Of a stretch of DNA of 64,000 bases, positions 55,169 through 62,329 are shown piece after piece. The notes under the pieces were generated by a model that had not been told where the DNA came from, did not search any database, and worked only from the letters and a program-made list of their open reading frames with translations. Position numbers and translations under genes: made by a program. The stretch comes from CAYSEW01 sp964430245 (GTDB taxonomy: Bacteria; Bacteroidota; Bacteroidia; Flavobacteriales_D; Parvicellaceae), in contig CAYSEW010000008.1 of the NCBI GenBank assembly GCA_964430245.1, positions 1 through 64,000 on the forward strand. The letters are read 5' to 3'. Every line of letters starts with the position of its first letter. Position 1 is the first letter of the stretch.

Positions 55169-55207
55169 ATGGAATAATTTTTATTAAATATATAAAATAT
55201 ACTAACT

Positions 55208-56128
55208 CTAAAACATCTGTCTAAAATGGTATATTTTTCTCAATAAAAAAGGCAGCTGATTTTTCTCATAATAATAATAGACATTATCATTAGCTCCAAA
55301 TTTCTTATAAAAAGAAGCAATTCCCTCAATATTAGAACCACCAAAATCAAAAACCTTTTCAGATTGCGAATTAGATTTTATAATATGATCAAACATTGCA
55401 TACATGGCTCCATTTTGTTTTCCTTCATCAGTTAAAGCACCCTTTACATAATTAATTACATTTCGATAAAAGTAAAAACAAGCAAATCCTTGGATATTGT
55501 TTTCCTTTGTTAATGAATATAACTTAAAAGTTCCATTTTCTAAACCTTGATTGATCAGGTCATTTAAACAATTATAATTAGATGAACGATAATTTAATCT
55601 TGACCCCACCTTTTCCCTAAACAAATCTATAAAATCTTTAGTCTTACTATGTTCAGCAATTATAACATCTGATTTCTTTTTCAATATTCTTTTGGCATTA
55701 GTGGAGTAATTTTCAAAAATCTTATCATATGTAGGATGTAAGTTTAGCACCTGATATTTCATCGGAGTTGCTTTAAACTCAAAGTTTTGTATACTCAACT
55801 TTGAATTAAATGTAATTACACTAAACCTTCTTTCTATAAGAGACAGGATTTCTTTCAAAAGTTCAGGATCCTGATCACCTAATAAAGATACTTCCCTTGA
55901 GAAAAATGGCTGATACATTAAATTTACACCATACTTCTTTTTATATACACATGGAAACGCAGCCTGATAATCTCCATACACATAAGCCCCCCATTGTTCT
56001 GAAATAGCAGAAAGGAACCAATGTTCATTATATTGAGCAATTAATTCGGGAGTCATTGATAGCATTTTAGACCATTTCTGATGATCAATATCTGCTGCAT
56101 TTATAACCTTTATATCCCATTCACTCAT
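55208..56128 (-). CDS. FemAB/GNAT-like acyltransferase
   Basis: I start at ATG 56128 (306 residues). The TTG three codons earlier is the tail of a TAAATTTG element. The C-terminal half has NNIQGFACFYFYRNVINYVKGALTDEGKQNGAMYAMFDHII near residue 205 and FDFGGSNIEGIASFYKKFGAN near 260, the pattern of FemAB-type GNAT proteins that transfer amino acyl or acyl groups to peptidoglycan or glycolipid. The N-terminal part is a second diverged GNAT fold. Nearby polysaccharide deacetylase and WecB genes suggest an envelope glycan role. The substrate is unknown. Confidence 0.78.
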   Translation of the reverse strand: MSEWDIKVINAADIDHQKWSKMLSMTPELIAQYNEHWFLSAISEQWGAYVYGDYQAAFPCVYKKKYGVNLMYQPFFSREVSLLGDQDPELLKEILSLIERRFSVITFNSKLSIQNFEFKATPMKYQVLNLHPTYDKIFENYSTNAKRILKKKSDVIIAEHSKTKDFIDLFREKVGSRLNYRSSNYNCLNDLINQGLENGTFKLYSLTKENNIQGFACFYFYRNVINYVKGALTDEGKQNGAMYAMFDHIIKSNSQSEKVFDFGGSNIEGIASFYKKFGANDNVYYYYEKNQLPFLLRKIYHFRQMF

Positions 56129-56134
56129 TATCTT

Positions 56135-56142
56135 CAAATTTA
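56135..56142 (-). promoter_or_regulatory. Promoter-like element TAAATTTG, 6 bases before the FemAB-like ATG
   Basis: This is an exact TAnnTTTG match on the minus strand whose TTG doubles as an apparent start codon. If active it would give a leaderless or nearly leaderless mRNA. No -33 partner was seen. Confidence 0.35.
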
Positions 56143-56166
56143 AAGGATTTGTTCTAGCTTAGCTTT

Positions 56167-56406
56167 ATGAAACTCAAATTGAATACTATTATTTTAATTA
56201 CTGGAAGTTTTTTAATTATAATTTCCGCCTTTCAGCTATATTCAAAAATTAATAATAACACATTATTTAATAACCATTCATCTGATCTTTGGTTCTTACT
56301 TTTGTTTTGCACTGGCATATTCCTTGTGTTCAAGATCATTTCACTAAAACCAAAAAAAATTAAAAGGTTCAATCTTCATCAGGAAGATGAAAAAGAAGAC
56401 TCATAA
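56167..56406 (+). CDS. Hypothetical small membrane protein
   Basis: The 79-residue protein has two hydrophobic segments (about residues 7-24 and 42-60), an Asn-rich linker between them, and a charged tail (KPKKIKRFNLHQEDEKEDS). I recognise no family. It is divergent from the FemAB-like gene, and its last 28 bases overlap the 3' end of the deacetylase gene on the other strand. The ATG start and the clean two-helix layout suggest a real gene, but coding evidence from length alone is modest. Confidence 0.55.
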   Translation: MKLKLNTIILITGSFLIIISAFQLYSKINNNTLFNNHSSDLWFLLLFCTGIFLVFKIISLKPKKIKRFNLHQEDEKEDS

Positions 56407-57668
56407 ACTTTCCTCCACCCTTTCCACCTTGCTTGATCACTTAAAGACTCATTGTGCCAAATTCCAACAAAGCATCCATTTACATCCTTTACTTCATTTT
56501 TTAATACATTGATCTTATATATAGCATTTTCAATATTTAAATTCATGTAATCCCTTAAAACACCTTCCATATAAGCAAAAGGAATAATTTGTAATTCTGT
56601 AACACGATCAGCATTTAAATCATAAAAATAAAATGGAGAACAAATACCCGCTCTGAAACCCAAAGCATCCTGATAGCCCATAGTAAAATCTTTCTTGATT
56701 CCTAACTCTATTAATGATTGATATGTTTGAGGAATTGAAAATCTTAAATAATGATTCCTTGAATTCAATACATTTTCATTGATAATGTTTTTTAACCTAT
56801 TTACTTCCTTCTCTATTTGATTAGGATTTAAAAAAGAAAAATAAGATGGGTGAATCCCAATATTAGCTTCATTTTTTATTCTTAAAATCAATTGATGGAG
56901 CGCCTTACTTTTATAAGAAAGGTTCTTATCATTTTTCCGATAATCACCTAATAGAAAAAAATAATAAGTACTCAATTTATTTTTCTTTTGGTATTTTAAC
57001 AAATAGTCATATGTATCATAAGGATCCTTTTCTTTATTACCTAACACCCTTATCCTTTGAATAAATTCTTTATAGTTTAGTTTAAGAGCAGACTTGGTCA
57101 ATGCTGCTGAAGTTCTTAAAACCCCTTTATGTAAGTAAGCATAAGCATTATCAACATCTATAGTATTCAACTGATTGAATTCTGCATTTGAAACAATCTT
57201 TGAATTATAAAACTCATTTAGCTTTTTGAGTAAGTTTTTACACCATATATTAACAATAGGTTTTTCTAACACCTTTAGCCTATATAAAATAGATTGTTTA
57301 GCACTGAATCTATCATGCAGATCTTTTTTATTATCTAAATACTCCTCCATTCTTGAAACCAAGTAGAAACAAGCTGAAAAAACATCAAAACCATGATCAT
57401 CTTCAGTTGGAAAAAATCGTAAAATGTCAAGCTCATTAAATTGATGAGGGATATCATCTTGAATTAGATGATCTGTAAAAAGCAAATCAAATGGTTTTAC
57501 CTGATAAATACCAGGAATTTTTTTATCTGAATAATTAATTGACACATTACCTAATAGCTCTTGATTATTAACAATTTGATAGTCTAAATTTAAGATCTGT
57601 TTAAATACAAGATCTACTGCATAATTAAATCTATTAGTTTCTTTAAGCGAAAAAACTGTGATCATCAC
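56379..57668 (-). CDS. Polysaccharide deacetylase family protein
   Basis: The 429-residue protein has an N-terminal domain of about 160 residues (DUF7033-like; FFPTEDDHGFDVFSACFYLVSRMEEYL near 88) and a C-terminal NodB-like barrel with NTIDVDNAYAYLHKG near residue 172, IGIHPSYFS near 275 and YQDALGFRAGICSPFYFYDL near 330. Asp173/175 and His near 277 would be metal ligands. Members remove N-acetyl groups from cell-surface glycans, though the divergent motifs here leave the activity unproven. It overlaps the downstream small membrane gene tail to tail and the upstream wecB by 4 bases. Confidence 0.82.
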   Translation of the reverse strand: MMITVFSLKETNRFNYAVDLVFKQILNLDYQIVNNQELLGNVSINYSDKKIPGIYQVKPFDLLFTDHLIQDDIPHQFNELDILRFFPTEDDHGFDVFSACFYLVSRMEEYLDNKKDLHDRFSAKQSILYRLKVLEKPIVNIWCKNLLKKLNEFYNSKIVSNAEFNQLNTIDVDNAYAYLHKGVLRTSAALTKSALKLNYKEFIQRIRVLGNKEKDPYDTYDYLLKYQKKNKLSTYYFFLLGDYRKNDKNLSYKSKALHQLILRIKNEANIGIHPSYFSFLNPNQIEKEVNRLKNIINENVLNSRNHYLRFSIPQTYQSLIELGIKKDFTMGYQDALGFRAGICSPFYFYDLNADRVTELQIIPFAYMEGVLRDYMNLNIENAIYKINVLKNEVKDVNGCFVGIWHNESLSDQARWKGWRKVYESSFSSS

Positions 57669-58804
57669 AATTGTTTAAGTATTTCAGCTGCAATAAATTC
57701 AGCAGCATTACCATCACCAAAAATAGGTGGGAATTCTAATTGTTTATTATCTAAAAAACGATTAGTAGCATCTACTATTGTATTTTCATCTGAATCCGCT
57801 ATCACTGCGCATCCTGCATCAACAATCTCTACCCATTCAGTTTGTGGACGTAATATAACACAAGGTTTTTTAAAAAAATAAGCTTCTTTCTGCACCCCTC
57901 CACTATCTGTTAAAATCATTTTGCAATTCTTTTCTAATGCTATCATTTCTAAAAAGGAGGATGGTGGAATTATTTTAATATTAACAGAATTATCAATTTC
58001 ACTTTTAAGCTCTGAAGAAAGAACCACATCCATCATCTTAGCAGTCCTGGGGTGTAAAGGCAACACAATTGGAATTGAATGTTGATTAGCTATTTTAAGA
58101 AAAGCATTAAATATACTGGAAAGCTTATTAGCATTATCCGTATTATCATTTCGATGAACAGTTGCTAAAATAAAATTATTAGGAATCAAAGACAGGTCAT
58201 TAATAATAGTAGATTTTTGATCGCTTAGATCAGAAAAATGAATACTATTATCATACATTACATCACCACAATGATAAATTTTTGGATGATCCATATCTGC
58301 TTCTTGGACATTTTCTTTAGCAAACCCCTCTTTTATTAAATTATTAATTCCTGTAATTGTAGGTGAAAAAAGTAAAGTAGATGCGTGATCACACATTATT
58401 CGATTGATTTCTTCTGGCATTCTTTTATTAAATGACCTCAATCCAGCCTCAATATGAACAATAGGCACATGTAATTTTGAAGCAGCAATTGCAGTTGCTA
58501 AAGTTGAATTAGTATCGCCATAAACCACTACTGCATCTGGTTTTTCATTAATGAATACTTCCTCAAGCTTTTCTACCATTTCAGCAGTTTGCTTCCCGTG
58601 GTCTCCTGACCCTACATTTAAATTAATTTTAGGTGCAGGAATTCCCATCTCCTTAAAAAACACATCGGACATATTATTGTCATAATGCTGGCCAGTATGA
58701 ACAATAACCTCATTAATTTCCTGAAATTTATTTTTAATTGCCCTAGAAAAAGCTGCTGCTTTTATAATCTGAGGCCTAGCTCCAACTATTGTGACTATTC
58801 TCAT
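57665..58804 (-). CDS. wecB: UDP-N-acetylglucosamine 2-epimerase, non-hydrolysing (second copy)
   Basis: The 379-residue protein has IVGARPQIIKAAAFSRAI at the start, HTGQHYDNNMSDVFFKEMGI near residue 41, VVYGDTNSTLATAIAASKL near 93, VHIEAGLRSFNKRMPEEINR near 117 and LTDSGGVQKEAYFF near 300. These are the WecB/WbpI-type active-site residues. The GARPQIIKAA form is common in enzymes acting on UDP-GlcNAc or UDP-diacetamido-uronate. It is diverged from the copy at 31434. It overlaps the deacetylase gene by 4 bases, so the two likely act on the same glycan pathway. Confidence 0.9.
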   Translation of the reverse strand: MRIVTIVGARPQIIKAAAFSRAIKNKFQEINEVIVHTGQHYDNNMSDVFFKEMGIPAPKINLNVGSGDHGKQTAEMVEKLEEVFINEKPDAVVVYGDTNSTLATAIAASKLHVPIVHIEAGLRSFNKRMPEEINRIMCDHASTLLFSPTITGINNLIKEGFAKENVQEADMDHPKIYHCGDVMYDNSIHFSDLSDQKSTIINDLSLIPNNFILATVHRNDNTDNANKLSSIFNAFLKIANQHSIPIVLPLHPRTAKMMDVVLSSELKSEIDNSVNIKIIPPSSFLEMIALEKNCKMILTDSGGVQKEAYFFKKPCVILRPQTEWVEIVDAGCAVIADSDENTIVDATNRFLDNKQLEFPPIFGDGNAAEFIAAEILKQL

Positions 58805-58809
58805 TTTAT

Positions 58810-59490
58810 TTATATCATTCCTTTATCTGAAAAGCTAAAATAATCATTATCTACAACGATAAGATGATCTAATAATTTTATGTCCATGATTTCACCCGCT
58901 TTTTTAATCTTGTTTGTAATCTGAATATCCGATTTACTTGGAGACAGATTCCCAGAAGGATGATTATGAACTAAAATAAATGAGCATGCTAGTTTTGTAA
59001 CTGCTTTATTAAATAAAATCCTTGAATCTAAACAGGTAGCATCAATACCGCCTTTGCTAATTAATTCAGCAGATATTAATTTATTGGCCCTATTGAGCAT
59101 AATCACCCACATTTCTTCATGAGCTAGATCAATCAATCTTGAATTTATAAAATTAAACGCATCTGAACTTTTTTGTATACATATTACTTTCTCTTCATCT
59201 AATTTCTTCCTACGCCTTCCCAATTCAAATGCAGCAATAATACTTACTGCTTTTGCTTCACCTATTCCTTTACAATTCAATAATTTTTCCAAAGATGACT
59301 TAGCCAATAGGTTTAGATCATTGGATGACCTAAATAGCACATCTCTTGCTAAAGAAACCGCACTTCTATCTTTATAACCATTGCCAATGATTAATGCTAA
59401 TAATTCAGCGTCAGTGAGTATTGACCTTCCCTTTTGAATTAACTTTTCTCTTGGTCTATCTTGTTTTGACCATTTTTTAATCTTATCCAT
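58810..59490 (-). CDS. radC: RadC family JAB/MPN domain protein
   Basis: I start at ATG 59490 (226 residues; MDKIKKWSKQDRPREKL); a start at 59532 would run into the rpsT terminator hairpin. An N-terminal helix-hairpin-helix part (LLNCKGIGEAKAVSIIAAFELGRRR near residue 70) is followed by the JAB/MPN metal motif LVHNHPSGNLSPSKSDIQIT near 170, with His, His and Asp ligands. RadC was once linked to DNA repair, but its biochemical function is not settled. It lies 6 bases upstream of wecB. Confidence 0.93.
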   Translation of the reverse strand: MDKIKKWSKQDRPREKLIQKGRSILTDAELLALIIGNGYKDRSAVSLARDVLFRSSNDLNLLAKSSLEKLLNCKGIGEAKAVSIIAAFELGRRRKKLDEEKVICIQKSSDAFNFINSRLIDLAHEEMWVIMLNRANKLISAELISKGGIDATCLDSRILFNKAVTKLACSFILVHNHPSGNLSPSKSDIQITNKIKKAGEIMDIKLLDHLIVVDNDYFSFSDKGMI

Positions 59491-59533
59491 ACACAAATAA
59501 ATAATACTCCAACATAATTTATTTATGTACAAA

Positions 59534-59556
59534 AAAGCCCTGTAAAACAGGGCTTT
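59534..59556 (-). terminator. Rho-independent terminator of rpsT
   Basis: A 9-bp stem, AAAGCCCTG / CAGGGCTTT, with a 5-base loop is followed on the minus strand by a run of T (59536-59531). It lies about 20 bases past the rpsT stop. It is the clearest intrinsic terminator in the window. Confidence 0.88.
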
Positions 59557-59576
59557 AAATTAATTATATAAACAAA

Positions 59577-59828
59577 TTATAATGAATTTACGTGTTTAGA
59601 TAAATTAGATTTCAAGTTAGATGCTTTCTTTTTATGGATCACATTCTTTTTAGCTAGTTTATCCAACAAGGAACTAACATACGGAAGTAATTTAATTGCT
59701 TTTTTCTTGTCAGTTTCTTCCCTAAGATTCTGTACAGCAGTTCTAGTTGATTTATGCTGATATTTATTAGTCAGCCTTTTAGATTCATTTGATCTAATTC
59801 TTTTTATTGCAGATTTATGATTTGCCAT
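59577..59828 (-). CDS. rpsT: 30S ribosomal protein S20
   Basis: S20 is a primary 16S rRNA-binding protein of the small subunit. It is 83 residues, the usual size, Lys/Arg-rich and helical: ANHKSAIKRIRSNESKRL at the start and KKNVIHKKKASNLKSNLSKHV near the end are typical. It follows the tRNA-Glu gene by 26 bases on the same strand and ends 20 bases before a strong terminator, so tRNA and rpsT probably form one transcript. Confidence 0.97.
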   Translation of the reverse strand: MANHKSAIKRIRSNESKRLTNKYQHKSTRTAVQNLREETDKKKAIKLLPYVSSLLDKLAKKNVIHKKKASNLKSNLSKHVNSL

Positions 59829-59854
59829 CTTTTTTTTTCTTAATTCTAAATAAG

Positions 59855-59926
59855 CAGCCCGTAGGGGAATCGAACCCCTGTTTCCAGGATGAAAACCTGG
59901 CGTCCTAACCCCTAGACGAACGGGCC
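59855..59926 (-). tRNA. tRNA-Glu (anticodon TTC)
   Basis: On the minus strand this reads as a 72-nt cloverleaf: acceptor GGCCCGT pairs with ACGGGCT (first pair G-U), a D-arm GTCTAG...GGAC, anticodon stem CCAGG/CCTGG around a TTTTCAT loop with TTC anticodon, and T-arm AGGGGTTCGATTCCCCT. The discriminator is G, and CCA is not encoded. It lies just upstream of rpsT. Confidence 0.95.
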
Positions 59927-59954
59927 AATTTTAATAATCTCTAAAATCGGTTTG

Positions 59955-59984
59955 CAAATTTAATTTTTTTTTTAGTTAACCAAA
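59955..59984 (-). promoter_or_regulatory. Putative promoter for tRNA-Glu and rpsT
   Basis: On the minus strand TTTG (59984-59981) and TAAATTTG (59962-59955) resemble the Bacteroidota -33 and -7 elements, with an 18-base spacer. The -7 box ends 28 bases upstream of the mature tRNA 5' end. Confidence 0.55.
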
Positions 59985-60013
59985 AAAAATCAACTCTTTT
60001 TTTCCCTATCATC

Positions 60014-60706
60014 TTATTCTACTTTATCGGAGTTAGACTTAAAAACAAAACCTAATCTTTTAGCAGTTTTCAACTTTTGATCATCAATTAATTGATTTAT
60101 CTGTTTTACTGAGACTTCTTTTACAAGGTCATATTTCGGGACTAAAAGATCAAAATCAAGACAATATATAATTGCTGATTGAATAATAGATTTTAATTTA
60201 TCCTTATCAATTACAGAGTTAATAAAATCATTATATAAAAACCCTAATTGACGTTTACCCTCAACCATAAAATGGTTTTCATGATTAATAAATATCCTAC
60301 CAACCATATAACCAAGGTCATTTGCTCTATTGTATTTGAAAGAATCATTTAAAAAATTATAAATATTAATGATTCCACAATAACCTCTATTCTCATTTTC
60401 ATTTAAATAGCTGGTATTCCATAAAGTATTATTCCTGTCAAACCTAAAAACATTTGAATGCATTTGGAATATCAATAAGTCTCCAGCAATTCTAATCTGA
60501 GCTTCAAATTCACCTGTTTCCTTATATTCAACTATTACTCTATCATCAACTTCACTTATTTGCTCTTTAAGGTCATCACCTACTTCTTTTAGAACTTGCT
60601 TGAGTACCTTGAAATTTAAAGTGATATTGTTAAAAATATCTTGTTTTAAAATACTTTTATCTCTGACCATACCAAACATTAGGTCCTGACTTTCTTTATG
60701 ATCCAT
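60014..60706 (-). CDS. Conserved hypothetical protein
   Basis: The 230-residue soluble protein has no signal peptide or membrane segment. It starts MDHKESQDLMFGMVRDKS and is mixed alpha/beta. The middle has IRIAGDLLIFQMHSNVFRFDRNN, SYLNENENRGYCGIINIYNFLNDSFKYNRANDLGYMVGRIFINHENHFMVEGKRQLGFLYNDF in pieces that look well constrained. The C-terminal LVPKYDLVKEVSVKQINQL is Lys-rich. I recall similar proteins only as uncharacterised Bacteroidota families. It lies 14 bases downstream of proS on the same strand, so it is probably cotranscribed. I assign no function. Confidence 0.7.
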   Translation of the reverse strand: MDHKESQDLMFGMVRDKSILKQDIFNNITLNFKVLKQVLKEVGDDLKEQISEVDDRVIVEYKETGEFEAQIRIAGDLLIFQMHSNVFRFDRNNTLWNTSYLNENENRGYCGIINIYNFLNDSFKYNRANDLGYMVGRIFINHENHFMVEGKRQLGFLYNDFINSVIDKDKLKSIIQSAIIYCLDFDLLVPKYDLVKEVSVKQINQLIDDQKLKTAKRLGFVFKSNSDKVE

Positions 60707-60720
60707 AATGATATATATTT

Positions 60721-62196
60721 TTAATATGCCCTAGCAAAAACAACTCTTTGCATAGATTTTTTACCCGAAAAAACACATTTTCCCTCTTCAATTTTCCCGT
60801 CTGACTGAACACATCTTATTGTAGCTTTTGTTTTTTCCTTTATTTTTAATTCAGTTTCTTTAGTTCCATCCCAATGAGCTAGCACAAATCCAGCTTTATT
60901 GTCTAACAAAGCATTCATTTCCTCTATTGAATCTGCCGTAGATGTATGTTCAGTTGTAAAAGCTTTAGCTTTTTGATATAAAGTATCTTGAATCACATTT
61001 AACAGGTGAGACACCTTTTCTGACACAACACCTATATCTACAGTTTCCTTTTCTAAAGTATCTCTTCTTGCTATTTCAACAGTATTATTTTCAAGGTCTT
61101 TTGGTCCTATTGCGATTCTTAATGGAACCCCTTTCATTTCATATTCCGAAAATTTCCATCCAGGTTTACGCTTGTCATCATTATCATATTTTACTAAAAC
61201 TCCATTTTTCTTTAGTTCCTCTTTAATGCCATTTGCAACTTTAGAAATTTCATCTAATTGTTCTACCCCTTTGTATATAGGAACAATTACCACATGTATA
61301 GGAGCCAATTTTGGAGGTAAAACAAGACCATAATCATCAGAATGCGTCATTATAAGCGCACCCATTAGTCTTGTTGAAACGCCCCATGAAGTAGCCCAAA
61401 CATGCTGCTGTTTACCATTTGCATCTGCAAAAGTAACATCGAATGCTTTAGCAAAGTTTTGACCTAAAAAGTGAGATGTTCCTGCTTGTAAAGCCTTTCC
61501 GTCCTGCATGAGAGATTCAATACAATAAGTTTCCAACGCACCTGCAAATCGTTCATTTTCAGTCTTTACACCCTTTAAAACAGGCATAGCCATGAAATTT
61601 TCAGCAAAATCAGCATATACATTTAACATCTTTTCTGTTTCAACAATTGCTTCTTCTTTGGTTTCATGAGCTGTATGACCTTCCTGCCATAAAAATTCAG
61701 CTGTTCTTAAAAATAACCTAGTTCTCATCTCCCATCTAACAACATTGGCCCACTGATTGATCAAAATAGGTAAATCTCTATAAGACTGGATCCAGTTTTT
61801 ATAAGAATTCCATATAATAGTTTCAGAAGTAGGACGTATGATTAATTCTTCTTCCAATTTTGCATCTGGATCTACAACTACTCCACTACCATCATCAGCA
61901 TTTTTTAGCCTGTAATGAGTAACTACAGCACATTCCTTTGCAAATCCTTCTACATGATCGGCTTCCTTACTTAAATACGACTTTGGAATAAAAAGAGGAA
62001 AATATGCATTTTGATGTCCTGTTTCTTTGAACATTCTATCTAATTCTTCCTTCATTTTTTCCCAAATAGCAAAACCATAAGGTTTTATAATCATACAACC
62101 TCTGACATCAGAATGTTCAGCAAGATCAGCTTTTGCCACTAACTCATTGTACCAGCTAGAAAAATCTACCTCTCTTTTTGTTAATCCTTTTCCCAT
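60721..62196 (-). CDS. proS: Proline--tRNA ligase (short, archaeal/eukaryotic-type)
   Basis: This class II synthetase charges tRNA-Pro. At 491 residues it lacks the bacterial INS editing insert and belongs to the ProS type 3 group common in Bacteroidota. DVRGCMIIKPYGFAIWEKM near residue 35 is motif 1, RTRLFLRTAEFLWQEGHTAH near 157 is motif 2, and GALIMTHSDDYGLVLPP near 275 is motif 3. The anticodon-binding domain (VVIVPIYKG, GPKDLENNTVEIARRD) and a C-terminal domain with KEKTKATIRCVQ follow. It has 133 bases of AT-rich upstream sequence shared with the divergent repeat lipoprotein gene. Confidence 0.97.
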   Translation of the reverse strand: MGKGLTKREVDFSSWYNELVAKADLAEHSDVRGCMIIKPYGFAIWEKMKEELDRMFKETGHQNAYFPLFIPKSYLSKEADHVEGFAKECAVVTHYRLKNADDGSGVVVDPDAKLEEELIIRPTSETIIWNSYKNWIQSYRDLPILINQWANVVRWEMRTRLFLRTAEFLWQEGHTAHETKEEAIVETEKMLNVYADFAENFMAMPVLKGVKTENERFAGALETYCIESLMQDGKALQAGTSHFLGQNFAKAFDVTFADANGKQQHVWATSWGVSTRLMGALIMTHSDDYGLVLPPKLAPIHVVIVPIYKGVEQLDEISKVANGIKEELKKNGVLVKYDNDDKRKPGWKFSEYEMKGVPLRIAIGPKDLENNTVEIARRDTLEKETVDIGVVSEKVSHLLNVIQDTLYQKAKAFTTEHTSTADSIEEMNALLDNKAGFVLAHWDGTKETELKIKEKTKATIRCVQSDGKIEEGKCVFSGKKSMQRVVFARAY

Positions 62197-62329
62197 TTTG
62201 GCATGGTGTTTGTTATTTTTTGTTAAAAACTGAAAAGCTAAATTAATATTATAAATGCTCTATTTAAATAAAAAAGATTAAACTTTTTAACTTTACAAGA
62301 GTCAATGTATAACATAAACACAAATAGTC

